Source of the DNA: Stentor coeruleus | Lineage: Eukaryota > Ciliophora > Heterotrichea > Heterotrichida > Stentoridae | DNA length: 20,925 bases | NCBI GenBank assembly: GCA_001970955.1 | Contig: MPUH01001214.1 | Span: forward strand, 1 to 20,925 | Direction: 5' to 3' | Shown: piece after piece, positions 1 through 8,305 of the stretch | Numbering within the stretch: position 1 is the stretch's first letter | How the letters are laid out: the number at the start of each line of letters is the position of its first letter | Translations under genes and position numbers: made by a program | Notes under the pieces: model-generated | What the model was told of the DNA's origin: nothing | The model's input: only the letters and a program-made list of their open reading frames with translations | Databases searched by the model: none

Positions 1-89
1 CTTATGAAGTGCTTAAGAAGATTTATTCGTTTAGAGAGTTTGCTTTAGGGTATTAGAATAAAAGCAAGCTTGAACCTCAGGCTGTCTGA
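1..89 (+). CDS. 3' end of a truncated coding region, product unknown
   Basis: Frame 3 is open from the window edge to 49. It then meets GTATTAGAATAAAAG (50-64), which has the length and GT-AG ends of a Stentor 15-nt intron and contains an in-frame TAG. Removing it joins GG to C (glycine) and the frame runs on to TGA at 87-89, giving a C-terminus ending FREFALGKLEPQAV. Without splicing the frame stops at 54-56. The fragment is too short to recognise a family. A chance open frame of this length is possible, so the call rests mainly on the intron-like stretch in the right phase. It would be co-oriented with nothing nearby, since the next gene converges on it from the minus strand. Confidence 0.4.
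50..64 (+). other. candidate 15-nt spliceosomal intron
   Basis: GTATTAGAATAAAAG is exactly 15 nt, begins GT, ends AG and carries an in-frame stop. Its removal keeps the frame and adds eight codons before TGA. It matches the size class of Stentor introns. No transcript evidence can be seen from the sequence. Confidence 0.4.
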
Positions 90-343
90 GTCTATTAGAG
101 TAGATTCGGAATATTTGTTTTATAGCTAAAAATAAGAAAACCGAATGGATTTGAGTTTATTTTATTAAACTTTACACCCAATCTTATTCCACTCATTTAC
201 CAAAGCTATCATTAAAATTTACAATGTATACAATAATATCCACAAATCTTAATTAATAATTTCTAACTAACACTTATTAATTATAAATAATATATGCAAC
301 CTAAACCTTAAAAAATAATCATTTCCTTATCAATTTATCTATT

Positions 344-3007
344 TTACTTTACTAACGACATTTTCGCAACATTCAGCAAATCAATCTCATATTCACTATA
401 AGTTCTACAACAGCAAGGACATCCTTTAATAATATCCACAGTTCTGCATTTAGAACAGCACTTACAATTATTTTCTCCACAAGTAGTAATACTAAAATCA
501 TCTCTATCCTTTTCCAATTGGCAAATCCCACATTTAATCTTCCCAGTCATCATCATATTCATCTTTAGCTTTTTAAAATTCTTAAGACTTATCAACGACT
601 CTATATTCTCTAATTCTGAATCCCCATCCATAATCTTTGTGATTTTTTCAAACATATTTTTATTGTCACTTTTTTCTGATATTATAATCTCAGACATAAC
701 CCCAACAATTTCTAAGAGTTTTTTATCAAACCTAGGTCGAGTAGCATATTCAGGAAGTGGTGGTTTTCCTGAATAATCTACTCGTCCTGGAAGCGTAGGG
801 ATATTAAAACTTCCAGGTGGAACATAACCTTTATTTACATCTGATCTATGGATTTCAGGAGGAGATGAGATATTAAGGTTTCCAGATGGCATAAAACCTT
901 TATTTATATCTGATTCAGGGATTTTAGGAGGAGTTAGGTTGCTTTCTAATAATTTTAACGGGCTTTTATCATTTCTTGTATTTGGAATAGGAGGTACATT
1001 TGAGAAATTAGAAGTATCCGGAAATTTCTGTATGAAAGTATCAGGAGTTTTTTGACGTATGATTTCTTGATTGGGTGATACGTAGACAAATTTAGAATGC
1101 TGATCAGGATTCCCTTGACCAAAAGAAGCAGGATTTTGGTTTAATTCTTTTTTTATGAGTTCTGATTCAGATTGTGGAGGCATTGGAGAATAGCTATTTG
1201 GCTTATATCCTGCATTAGGATATGGAACTTGTTGAACATGAGGGTATAAGTTTGGGAATTTTTTTTCATCTGGCTGGTTGAATTTAGGCAATGCTGGTGA
1301 TAGAGGGTTTTCAATAATTTTGCTTTGTGGAACTGGTGGAGGGCAGTGGGTAACTATAGGAACAGTTGAATGTGTAATTGGAGTTGGAGTTGGGATCTTT
1401 GGGACTAATTTTGATGAATCGCCTGGGTTTGGTACTTGGACTTTATCATCTTTTACTGGAATGATATTAGGGATAGTTGGTATTTGGACTTTATCATCTT
1501 TTACTGGAATGATATTAGGGATAGTTGGTATAGGGGCATTAGGAAATGGTTTGTTTTGATGAGGAAATTGAGGGTATGATTCAGGAGGTTTGTTTTGATG
1601 AGAAACTTGAGGGTATGGCTCAGGAAGTTTGATTTGATGAGAAACTTGAAGGTATTGCTCAGGAGGTTTGGAAAATAAGTTAGGTTTGGGAGGGTTCTCG
1701 ACTTGAGCTTTAGCTGGGATTTCTTTATTTTTATCATCAGGAATGATTTGATTATTGACTTTAGGTGTAAAGTCATTTTTTGCGGTAATTAAATTTGATG
1801 GAGGGAAGTTACTGTTTGAAGGATTACTCATATTTTCTGGACCTTTTGATGCAGGGTCAGCAAAGGGTAACGGAGGGGTGGGATTTAATTTTGGTTGAGC
1901 ATAAACTTGAGGGGTAAAGCAAACCTCTTGTAGAGTATTTTCTGATGGATTTTCTTTGATATACGTAGATATTGGGGTAGCATTTGGGTTCACATTTTTC
2001 AAAGATTGGATTTCTGGGCCCTTATTTATATGGTTTTTCATAGACTCAAAAGGCGAACTCGGCCTATATTTTTGTTCTATTTTAAAAGCATTTTCAGGCG
2101 ATATAATTTTATTAATAGGGGATTTTCTACCAGATTCATTATTCTCTAGATTTTCAGTCATTTTTATAGCTTCTGGTATATAAGTTTTAGGCCCAGGAGG
2201 AAGTATCGAAGTACAATCAACTAATTGCTCATCATTAATAATAAATGGCCCTTCACCAATATTTTCTAGCTTGAAAGCATTTTTTTGTGGATTCGGCTTA
2301 GGCTTATCGAGTATTTTGGTGTGTTTTTCTACAAAAGGTTCTACTAAGAGATTCACTTGAATATCCGGACCTTCATCAAAATCAGCAACCTGCTTGTTGT
2401 ATAATAAATACAATGAATTATTATTTTGATAAAAAGTTATAACAGGGAATGTGTTTGTTCCAAGTCGAAAGTGAACTTTAATGTCTTCTGATACAATTTT
2501 TATATGAATTGGGAAGTTTTCACATATGATTTTGATAATTTTTTCAAATGATGGTTTAGGTATCGGACTTGATAGATTTAGAATTTCTTCCTTAAAGCTC
2601 TCATTTTTACAGAGTCTGTAAATTATTAACTGGATTATTGTTATCATGGATGTTACGGCAAAATCACGATTTTCAATCATATAACAATTTAGCCACACAG
2701 CAAGCTGACTTCGTGGATATACATTGTAATTCATTAAGTCCACAAGTTGGCAAAAAATTTTTCTTTCTTTATCAAGGCCTTTACTTAGTATGATATCATC
2801 TACATTTATAATGTTTTCTTGAATGGCGTTGTACAAATCACAAGTGAACTGTGGACAAGAATGAGATCTCAACAGTATTTCAAGTAATCCTAGTCCTAAT
2901 AATCCAAAAAAGGAATAGTTAGGGTTATCACATGCTGAAGCTTCACAGTAGTCTGGGTGATTTTTAAGTTCAATTTTTTGACGAACAATTCTTGCTTCAA
3001 AAAACAT
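344..3007 (-). CDS. Otubain-like (apparently inactive) protein with proline-rich repeats and a C-terminal RING-like zinc finger
   Basis: 887 residues, ATG at 3007, TAA at 344-346. Residues about 15-210 are globular. The stretch PNYSFFGLLGLGLLEILL (29-46) lines up with the catalytic block of otubains (peptidase C65, DGNCFYR..GFSYLE). LYLLY (199-203) lines up with the otubain block that normally precedes the catalytic HYD. On this alignment serine 32 replaces the nucleophile cysteine and no histidine follows LYLLY, so deubiquitinase activity is unlikely. Residues about 225-770 are low complexity, rich in Pro, Asn, Ser and Lys, with internal repeats (1436-1531, 1550-1666 and a diverged pair around 785-925). 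The C-terminus has a compact cysteine cluster: C826, C829, C843, C848, C850, C851, C854, C863, C865, C866, C867, like a RING-type finger. By inference it may bind ubiquitin or act as an E3 or scaffold. The otubain assignment is tentative; the cysteine finger and disordered middle are directly visible. Confidence 0.7.
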   Translation of the reverse strand: MFFEARIVRQKIELKNHPDYCEASACDNPNYSFFGLLGLGLLEILLRSHSCPQFTCDLYNAIQENIINVDDIILSKGLDKERKIFCQLVDLMNYNVYPRSQLAVWLNCYMIENRDFAVTSMITIIQLIIYRLCKNESFKEEILNLSSPIPKPSFEKIIKIICENFPIHIKIVSEDIKVHFRLGTNTFPVITFYQNNNSLYLLYNKQVADFDEGPDIQVNLLVEPFVEKHTKILDKPKPNPQKNAFKLENIGEGPFIINDEQLVDCTSILPPGPKTYIPEAIKMTENLENNESGRKSPINKIISPENAFKIEQKYRPSSPFESMKNHINKGPEIQSLKNVNPNATPISTYIKENPSENTLQEVCFTPQVYAQPKLNPTPPLPFADPASKGPENMSNPSNSNFPPSNLITAKNDFTPKVNNQIIPDDKNKEIPAKAQVENPPKPNLFSKPPEQYLQVSHQIKLPEPYPQVSHQNKPPESYPQFPHQNKPFPNAPIPTIPNIIPVKDDKVQIPTIPNIIPVKDDKVQVPNPGDSSKLVPKIPTPTPITHSTVPIVTHCPPPVPQSKIIENPLSPALPKFNQPDEKKFPNLYPHVQQVPYPNAGYKPNSYSPMPPQSESELIKKELNQNPASFGQGNPDQHSKFVYVSPNQEIIRQKTPDTFIQKFPDTSNFSNVPPIPNTRNDKSPLKLLESNLTPPKIPESDINKGFMPSGNLNISSPPEIHRSDVNKGYVPPGSFNIPTLPGRVDYSGKPPLPEYATRPRFDKKLLEIVGVMSEIIISEKSDNKNMFEKITKIMDGDSELENIESLISLKNFKKLKMNMMMTGKIKCGICQLEKDRDDFSITTCGENNCKCCSKCRTVDIIKGCPCCCRTYSEYEIDLLNVAKMSLVK
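1436..1531 (-). repeat. Two tandem 48-bp units inside the RING-like gene
   Basis: Copies at 1436-1483 and 1484-1531 are almost identical. Each encodes 16 residues (IPTIPNIIPVKDDKVQ) on the minus strand, so the array keeps the reading frame. The near identity points to a recent duplication within the disordered region. Confidence 0.9.
1550..1666 (-). repeat. Three tandem 39-bp units inside the RING-like gene
   Basis: Units at 1550-1588, 1589-1627 and 1628-1666 each encode 13 residues of the pattern KPPExYPQVSHQN (variants LPEPYPQVSHQN and PPESYPQFPHQN). The period is a multiple of three, so copy number can change without breaking the protein. Confidence 0.9.
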
Positions 3008-3562
3008 AAAATTAAAATTATAGAACTATTACCAAGCCATTTAGCTTAGACTAATTTGATATATTTATAGGAAATATTCAAAGAATTATACTATTTAGCA
3101 TAGTGTTGATTGAATGATAATTAAGAAGATACTTTATCTTATGATTTATTAATTATAAAATTCAAAAATACTTTCAAGTAAGAATTGAATCCTAATACAA
3201 AATATTCCAACTCTTAATTATTTAAAAATCCACAAATTTTCTAATTCTAAGTCCTTTTTTCAGAATAAATATAGCAGAACTTATAAAATAATAAACGACT
3301 TCAGAAATCCTAAAAAATTCAAATCATCAAAACAATTAAATTTTCAAAAACACAAATTTAAAAAACTAGCACTACTTATATTCTAAAAATTACAGTACTA
3401 GCACAAATTTTTTTAAACTAATTTTCTAATATACATAGATATATCCTCAGATTTCTGATGGCAATCCATTATTTGCTTTCCATCACTTTATATCTTCTAA
3501 ATTATTACCCAACTTATAAAATTTCTCTATCTTTGAAATACTCATAGTTATCTTATATAATC
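3008..3562. other. Intergenic, AT-rich, no gene seen
   Basis: This 555-bp stretch lies upstream of the RING-like gene and downstream of the FAM241 gene, both on the minus strand. It is very AT-rich, with many A/T runs and the word ACTAGCAC repeated near 3365 and 3404. A 20-codon minus-strand frame near 3480-3543 is too short to support. It presumably holds the promoter of the RING-like gene and the 3' UTR of the FAM241 gene; no motif stands out. Confidence 0.5.
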
Positions 3563-3892
3563 TTACTGCCTATTTACCCTTGCGAATCTTGGCTCTTTCG
3601 ATTTTGCAATTTTTATATTCCTTTCAAGGACAATCAAGCAGAATACTATAATAGCTAAGCTCTTGCCTCCAAAAAGAAAGCCACTAATGAATATGACGAT
3701 TATCCAAAAGATCTCAATTTCAAGTTTGAGAAATGTTACTGTCTGGGACGCTGAACCAAAAATACCCCCTGTATTTGGGAAAGGACGATAAAAGTTAGAG
3801 GTACTTGGGCTTGGAGCGGGCTGATAAGCACTTCTCTGTGCACTTTGAGGAGCATCGTCATTGACAATCACACCATTAACAATCCTAACCAT
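3563..3892 (-). CDS. FAM241 (DUF4605) family membrane protein
   Basis: 109 residues, ATG at 3892, TAA at 3563-3565. The N-terminus MVRIVNGVIVNDD closely matches the diagnostic start of the animal FAM241B (C10orf35) protein, MVRILANGEIVQDD. It is followed by a Pro/Ser/Gln-rich stretch (14-50) and then by one long or two short hydrophobic segments (about 60-90), ending in a basic tail (KIAKSKEPRFARVNRQ). Length and layout agree with the family, which is about 120 residues with a C-terminal membrane region. FAM241 proteins are poorly characterised; animal members are endomembrane proteins and FAM241B has been linked to lysosome size. The family call rests on the N-terminal motif plus topology. 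Molecular function is unknown. Confidence 0.75.
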   Translation of the reverse strand: MVRIVNGVIVNDDAPQSAQRSAYQPAPSPSTSNFYRPFPNTGGIFGSASQTVTFLKLEIEIFWIIVIFISGFLFGGKSLAIIVFCLIVLERNIKIAKSKEPRFARVNRQ

Positions 3893-4120
3893 AGTTATAT
3901 AAGAATAATATATCGAAACATTCTATTTTCTATACACTTATCCTATAAAAAAACCTTCAATTCTACTCATTTAAGTATTTTCCCTCATATTAATATTCTA
4001 AAACTTCATTAACTAATGCAAAATACTATTCACTTTATATCCCTTAATCAACCTTAAAAGCAATTTCCATATCATGACTTTAAACTTTTATCTTTCATTT
4101 AAAGTCAAAATCACTATAAA

Positions 4121-4876
4121 ATGGAGCCTGGAACTAATCAAGCCGCACAAAAATCAAAGTCAATTGAAGAAAAAATCCGTGAGCGAAACAACTCAGATAA
4201 AGCAGTATCAACACATCAATACTATGGTCTAGCTCTAGAATTAGAAAGGAAACTAGTCAAAATAAACCTTATCTTAACCATATCGAGTATTGTATGCATG
4301 CTGTTTGAAGTTGCTTATGGCTTAGCGATATGGAACATCAAGTAATTTTTATTCAGTTACAATATGCAGCTTTTATTTGTAGAGTTCATTTTCCTAAAAT
4401 CTGTTGTATGTCTAATGAATATCAAGCGCTGGGTATATCTTTTGCGTAACAATGAGGCCAGTCATCCTATGAACTCAATTTGCATGATGTCTATGTTTGC
4501 TATAGTTGCTATTTGCATGCTTATGAGTGAGCCACCTTCTGATAGTACAGCAGGGGTTCAGTATTTAGTTGTAACTACAATGATGGATCTCCTTTTACTG
4601 GCTACCAGTGGAATATGCGTGGCTATTTTAAAAAGGTATACAAAAAAGCTTTTTTACTCACAGGAATTATTTGACAATTATGTTACATCACTTAGTATTA
4701 AGTTATTGAAAATACTTCCGATTCCTGTTGATATGGAAGGGGAGTTTATACATTTTAAGGAGGAAGAGGAGTTGAGAAGGCAGCAAGCTAAACTTAAAAA
4801 AGGTAAGAATAATGGACCACCTCCAGCTGCACCACCTGCAAATGCACCTCCTGCTAATAGTAACCAGGATGAATAG
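4121..4876 (+). CDS. Four-helix membrane protein, family unknown (two exons)
   Basis: Exon 1 is 4121-4341 and exon 2 is 4357-4876, joined across a 15-nt intron; the spliced protein is 246 residues ending in TAG. Unspliced, the frame stops at 4343-4345. The junction codon is AA|T (Asn), read on as Tyr-Asn-Met. A charged N-terminus (1-45, with KSIEEKIRERNN) precedes four hydrophobic segments: about 48-72, 78-95, 108-127 and 138-158. Short linkers contain KRW and basic residues. The cytoplasmic-type tail is acidic then basic (KEEEELRRQQAKLKKGK) and ends in a Pro/Ala-rich repeat (PPPAAPPANAPPANSN). I do not recognise the family; a tetraspan membrane or small channel-like protein is possible. The promoter would lie in the C-rich, G-poor stretch just upstream (3893-4120), shared divergently with the FAM241 gene. 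Confidence 0.85.
4342..4356 (+). other. 15-nt spliceosomal intron
   Basis: GTAATTTTTATTCAG is 15 nt, GT-AG, with an in-frame TAA formed at its 5' end. It is in the correct phase to fuse two hydrophobic half-proteins into one open frame. This is the best-supported intron in the window and the main clue to Stentor-type biology. Confidence 0.85.
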
Positions 4877-6652
4877 TTAGGAAGTTAAGTTGGTTTAATT
4901 ATGATTTATGGAAGTTGGAGATTTGGTTTGATTAGATGGTTGGTTAATGTGATAACTGGAGAGATTGGAAATTAGGTTTTCGAGTTACTTTTTTGTCACC
5001 AATTGCATATTATATCTGTAAATTGTGTTTGAACATAAATGAAAAAATCTTATTACTCACAGTACTAGACTTTTTATTGTGGTATAATCATTATTGCAAA
5101 TTATTATAAGATGGCATTGCAATATGGTATGCACAAGTTTTTGCTGGGAATAGTATTTCCGCCTACAATAGAAATTTGTAAATTTTAATAAATATGTGAT
5201 AAAGATATCTCATTCTTTATAAGATACTAGTTTAAAGCGAGCAAAATAATTACAAAAAGTTAAAAGTATAGTGAAACCTGAGAAAGTTGGGACCTCTTTA
5301 ATGTAAGCAAATATTTTGCGTGGTGAAATGCCAATGCTGATTTATCTTTGCAACCTGTTAAAATTTAAGAAGCAATAATACCTATTTTCTTAGGTTCTAC
5401 TGGTTTAATTAAATTATATAAACTAAAAACAAAACTTTAAATTAGATTAAATAATATGAGTATTATTGATATTCTTATAGATAAAAATTAGAAAAAATTA
5501 TAAACTCAATATAAGATGATTATATTAAACTAGGATAAGAAATTGTTAATATGAAGAAGAACATGCAAAACTTCATCTGAAATTACTAAATACGTTTAAA
5601 AAAATATGACAAAACAAATATCTTCTGATTTATTTTCTGCAGCTGCTTTTAACATTTTCTATTTTACAGAAAATAAAAATAATAACTAATGTAGATATAT
5701 ATTTTATTCCAAATAAGCTCTTTGCTATATAAAATCACTTAATTTACTTTAAAACTAATAGAAATTCATTTTTAGTATAAGAATTCATGCATCTTCCTTA
5801 GAAAATTAAAGGAAAGGTATAACGCAAGCAAAAGATAAAGATTTTAGTATAAAGGGAATAATTTATTGGAAGATACGCATGGTAAGATATCACGGATATA
5901 TATGCAAGAGCCTATATACAAAGTTATTATTATATATACGACAAGATCTATGGTAATGATACAGTACTTTTTGTAGGATTATCACAAAAATTTAGTGTTT
6001 AGTGAAACGGTAGTTGTCTTAAGTATAAGCCAGATAACAAATACTTAACCTTATTAAATTAATGACTTATCACAAATTAAAGCTCATCCGAAGAGTGAAA
6101 TTGAAGCATACCAAAATTTTGGCAAGATACTTATTTGCATACCTTGAGCCATCTATTTCCTTATTTCTTGAAGTTTAGTGACTTTAAATTATATAAAGCA
6201 TAAAGGATCATATCAATAAATGGAAAAATTATAATAGTTAAACTAATGCTTTATTCAATAGCTTTCTATTAATATCGTAATTCAGTTTGCAAAAATCTAC
6301 AAGATATTTATGATCATTAAAAAAAATAAAAATATCAACTATAGCCTAAGCATACTACTTTAATTAGAAACCTAAAGCAAACTATTCAATATAATTTATT
6401 AAAAAATTAATACATATTAAAAAATCTCTTCTTCAATGATATCTCCCANCACTTTAATTAGAAAACTAAAGCAAACTTTTCAATATAATTTATTAAAAAA
6501 TTAATACATATTAAAAAATCTCTTCTTCAATGATATCTCCCAATAAATTTTATATCTTAAATACTCCCACTTATCCTATTATTTAACATCAATTACCAAC
6601 CAAAAATTATAACAAATTACCCACACAGTCCATATCACTAACTAAAAATACT
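4877..6652. other. 1.8-kb gene-poor gap with faint relic coding traces
   Basis: This is by far the longest gap in the window. The first ~120 bases are G-rich and C-poor, as expected downstream of the + strand gene. No frame is longer than a few dozen codons. One short frame at 5369-5410 reads EAIIPIFLGSTGLI, which recalls the IIPIVIGALG-type block near the end of some non-LTR retrotransposon reverse transcriptases, with stops on both sides. Another frame near 5950-6000 reads YGNDTVLFVGLSQKFSV. Both are too short to assign. The gap may hold a strongly decayed mobile element or gene. It ends with a duplicated 92-bp segment around an N at 6449. Confidence 0.4.
6357..6542. repeat. Direct duplication of 92 bp around a single N (probable assembly join)
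   Basis: 6357-6448 and 6451-6542 are the same 92-bp sequence with about two mismatches, separated by the N at 6449 and one base. Two overlapping contig ends placed end to end with a one-base gap would look exactly like this. The true genome probably has one copy. Confidence 0.85.
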
Positions 6653-8305
6653 TTAATCATAAGCTTCTGCATTAACTTGACTAATTCTAATAGGCATCAA
6701 AGCCACCATTTCTTCACATACTCTTAATTGATCATTCAAATCAGATATCCTATCTGGATATTTCCCATTCTTTGCTTCTTGCAGATACACTTTGATTTTC
6801 TCATACCACCTATAACTTTTCTCCATATACCCAACTCTTACAAGTCTATCCGGATCTTCAAGTTTCGAATACAGTCTTGCGATACCAAACATCAAATTAA
6901 GTGAGCTTTGCATTATATCTTTAGCACTATCATCATTCATATCAAACTTCTGCACAAATTCAATCATCTCACTTTGTTTTTCTATACAAGTCAATGCATA
7001 TCTATTAGCAGCCGCATGCTTTTCTAAACGCTTTTTAGGCTTCTTCTGTTCTTCTGCAGCAAAAACTTTTAACTCATACATATCCATATATATAGAAGCA
7101 ACTTCATTCATAAGGTGCTGCCAAAGTGCGCTATAGCTTTGTTTGTTGATTTCTTTAGTGAAATTTTCTATAAGTTCTAAACGACGGTTTAACATAGCAA
7201 ACACCCTAGCATCAGATTTCTCAAAGTAGCATAAGCCTTTATATAGCCCACTTATATCTTTTTTCATTTCTATATGCTCAGTCACATATCCATCAATGAC
7301 AAAATACTCCAAAGCTGTTTTAAAATGTCCATGAGCAACTTTAAACAACTCCTTAGCTGCTTCAATTTCTGTAGGGAACTCCACATTTTTCCACACTGCA
7401 GTTAGCATTGGCAAAATTAAAACCTGTTCATTAAGCTCTGGGGGAATATTTTTTTTCTGACTAGCAACCTCTACTGCCAGTTCTAACAACGACCTATAAG
7501 CCCTTCCAATCTGCATATTCAATGTACTTTTAAGCTTCCTTCTTTTGCCAATTATAATCGACAACCCGCATTCCAGCATATAAATTCCTTGGGCTATATA
7601 ATTGTTTTCCACATAATACTCAGCCATATTAATACAATTTACCGCCCAATCTTTCATATCATAATCACCACTAATCATCTGCCTTTTCATAGTTTCTGCA
7701 CAGTAATTAGCAGATTTGTGCTTTTCTCCAGTCTTTGAATATGCTTGAGCCATATAAAAAAGCGTCAAAGTATAATTCTGCTCTGCTTTTCTTCTATTAA
7801 CCCCACCTTGGATTATAAATCTAAAATTGTCACTTCCAGTCAAATAATCATGAAATGTATGAGAAAAATCTTTTGTTTGTATTGTTTTAATAGCTTCATA
7901 CAAAGCTTGGGATTTGAAAAAGAACTCAAGACCTTTTTGATTTTCTCCACGATTACATCGGAGTATGCCTAGGGCATTTAGCACATCTTGGAATGTGTTT
8001 AAGTATTTTGCTTGATAGTCTAATGGCAAAGAAAGTAAGGAGTTCAAACATTTAGAATAATGGCGTTCACTTTCTGTAATTTCTTCAGTTTCAAAGTGAT
8101 TTACCCCTAGTATGTATTCGATTAGAGCTTGAGCAGCTCGAGCTGGTTCATCTTGAGCTTGGATACGTTCATGATTAAGCAGATTTTGCAAAAGTTCACG
8201 AGCAGTGTATTTATGCTCGTATGGCTTTGTTTGATCAGCTGGTCTTCCCATCAGTTCATCAACTTGTTCTAGAGTTTCTTGAAATGATGAATAGAAAAAT
8301 TCCAT
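6653..8305 (-). CDS. KIFBP: KIF-binding protein (KIFBP/KBP)
   Basis: 550 residues, ATG at 8305, TAA at 6653-6655. The protein is almost entirely alpha-helical with TPR-like repeats. Several blocks match animal KIF-binding protein (KIAA1279): LNALGILRCNRGENQKGLEFF (109-129), YTLTLFYMAQAYSKTG (178-193), the KRQM...DWAVNCINMAEYYVEN segment (207-234), and the strongest one, YFVIDGYVTEHIEM (334-347), followed by D..GLYKGLCYFE and NRRLELIE (373-380). Length is close to that of the human protein (about 620). In animals KBP binds the motor domains of selected kinesins and blocks microtubule binding; in a ciliate it presumably tunes kinesins used in ciliary or cortical transport. Nothing suggests damage. 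On the sense strand the 5' flank is C-rich and G-poor. Confidence 0.9.
   Translation of the reverse strand: MEFFYSSFQETLEQVDELMGRPADQTKPYEHKYTARELLQNLLNHERIQAQDEPARAAQALIEYILGVNHFETEEITESERHYSKCLNSLLSLPLDYQAKYLNTFQDVLNALGILRCNRGENQKGLEFFFKSQALYEAIKTIQTKDFSHTFHDYLTGSDNFRFIIQGGVNRRKAEQNYTLTLFYMAQAYSKTGEKHKSANYCAETMKRQMISGDYDMKDWAVNCINMAEYYVENNYIAQGIYMLECGLSIIIGKRRKLKSTLNMQIGRAYRSLLELAVEVASQKKNIPPELNEQVLILPMLTAVWKNVEFPTEIEAAKELFKVAHGHFKTALEYFVIDGYVTEHIEMKKDISGLYKGLCYFEKSDARVFAMLNRRLELIENFTKEINKQSYSALWQHLMNEVASIYMDMYELKVFAAEEQKKPKKRLEKHAAANRYALTCIEKQSEMIEFVQKFDMNDDSAKDIMQSSLNLMFGIARLYSKLEDPDRLVRVGYMEKSYRWYEKIKVYLQEAKNGKYPDRISDLNDQLRVCEEMVALMPIRISQVNAEAYD

Noticed and set aside
1278..1559. 93-codon + strand frame
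   Set aside because: Antisense shadow of the proline-rich repeats of the minus-strand RING-like gene.
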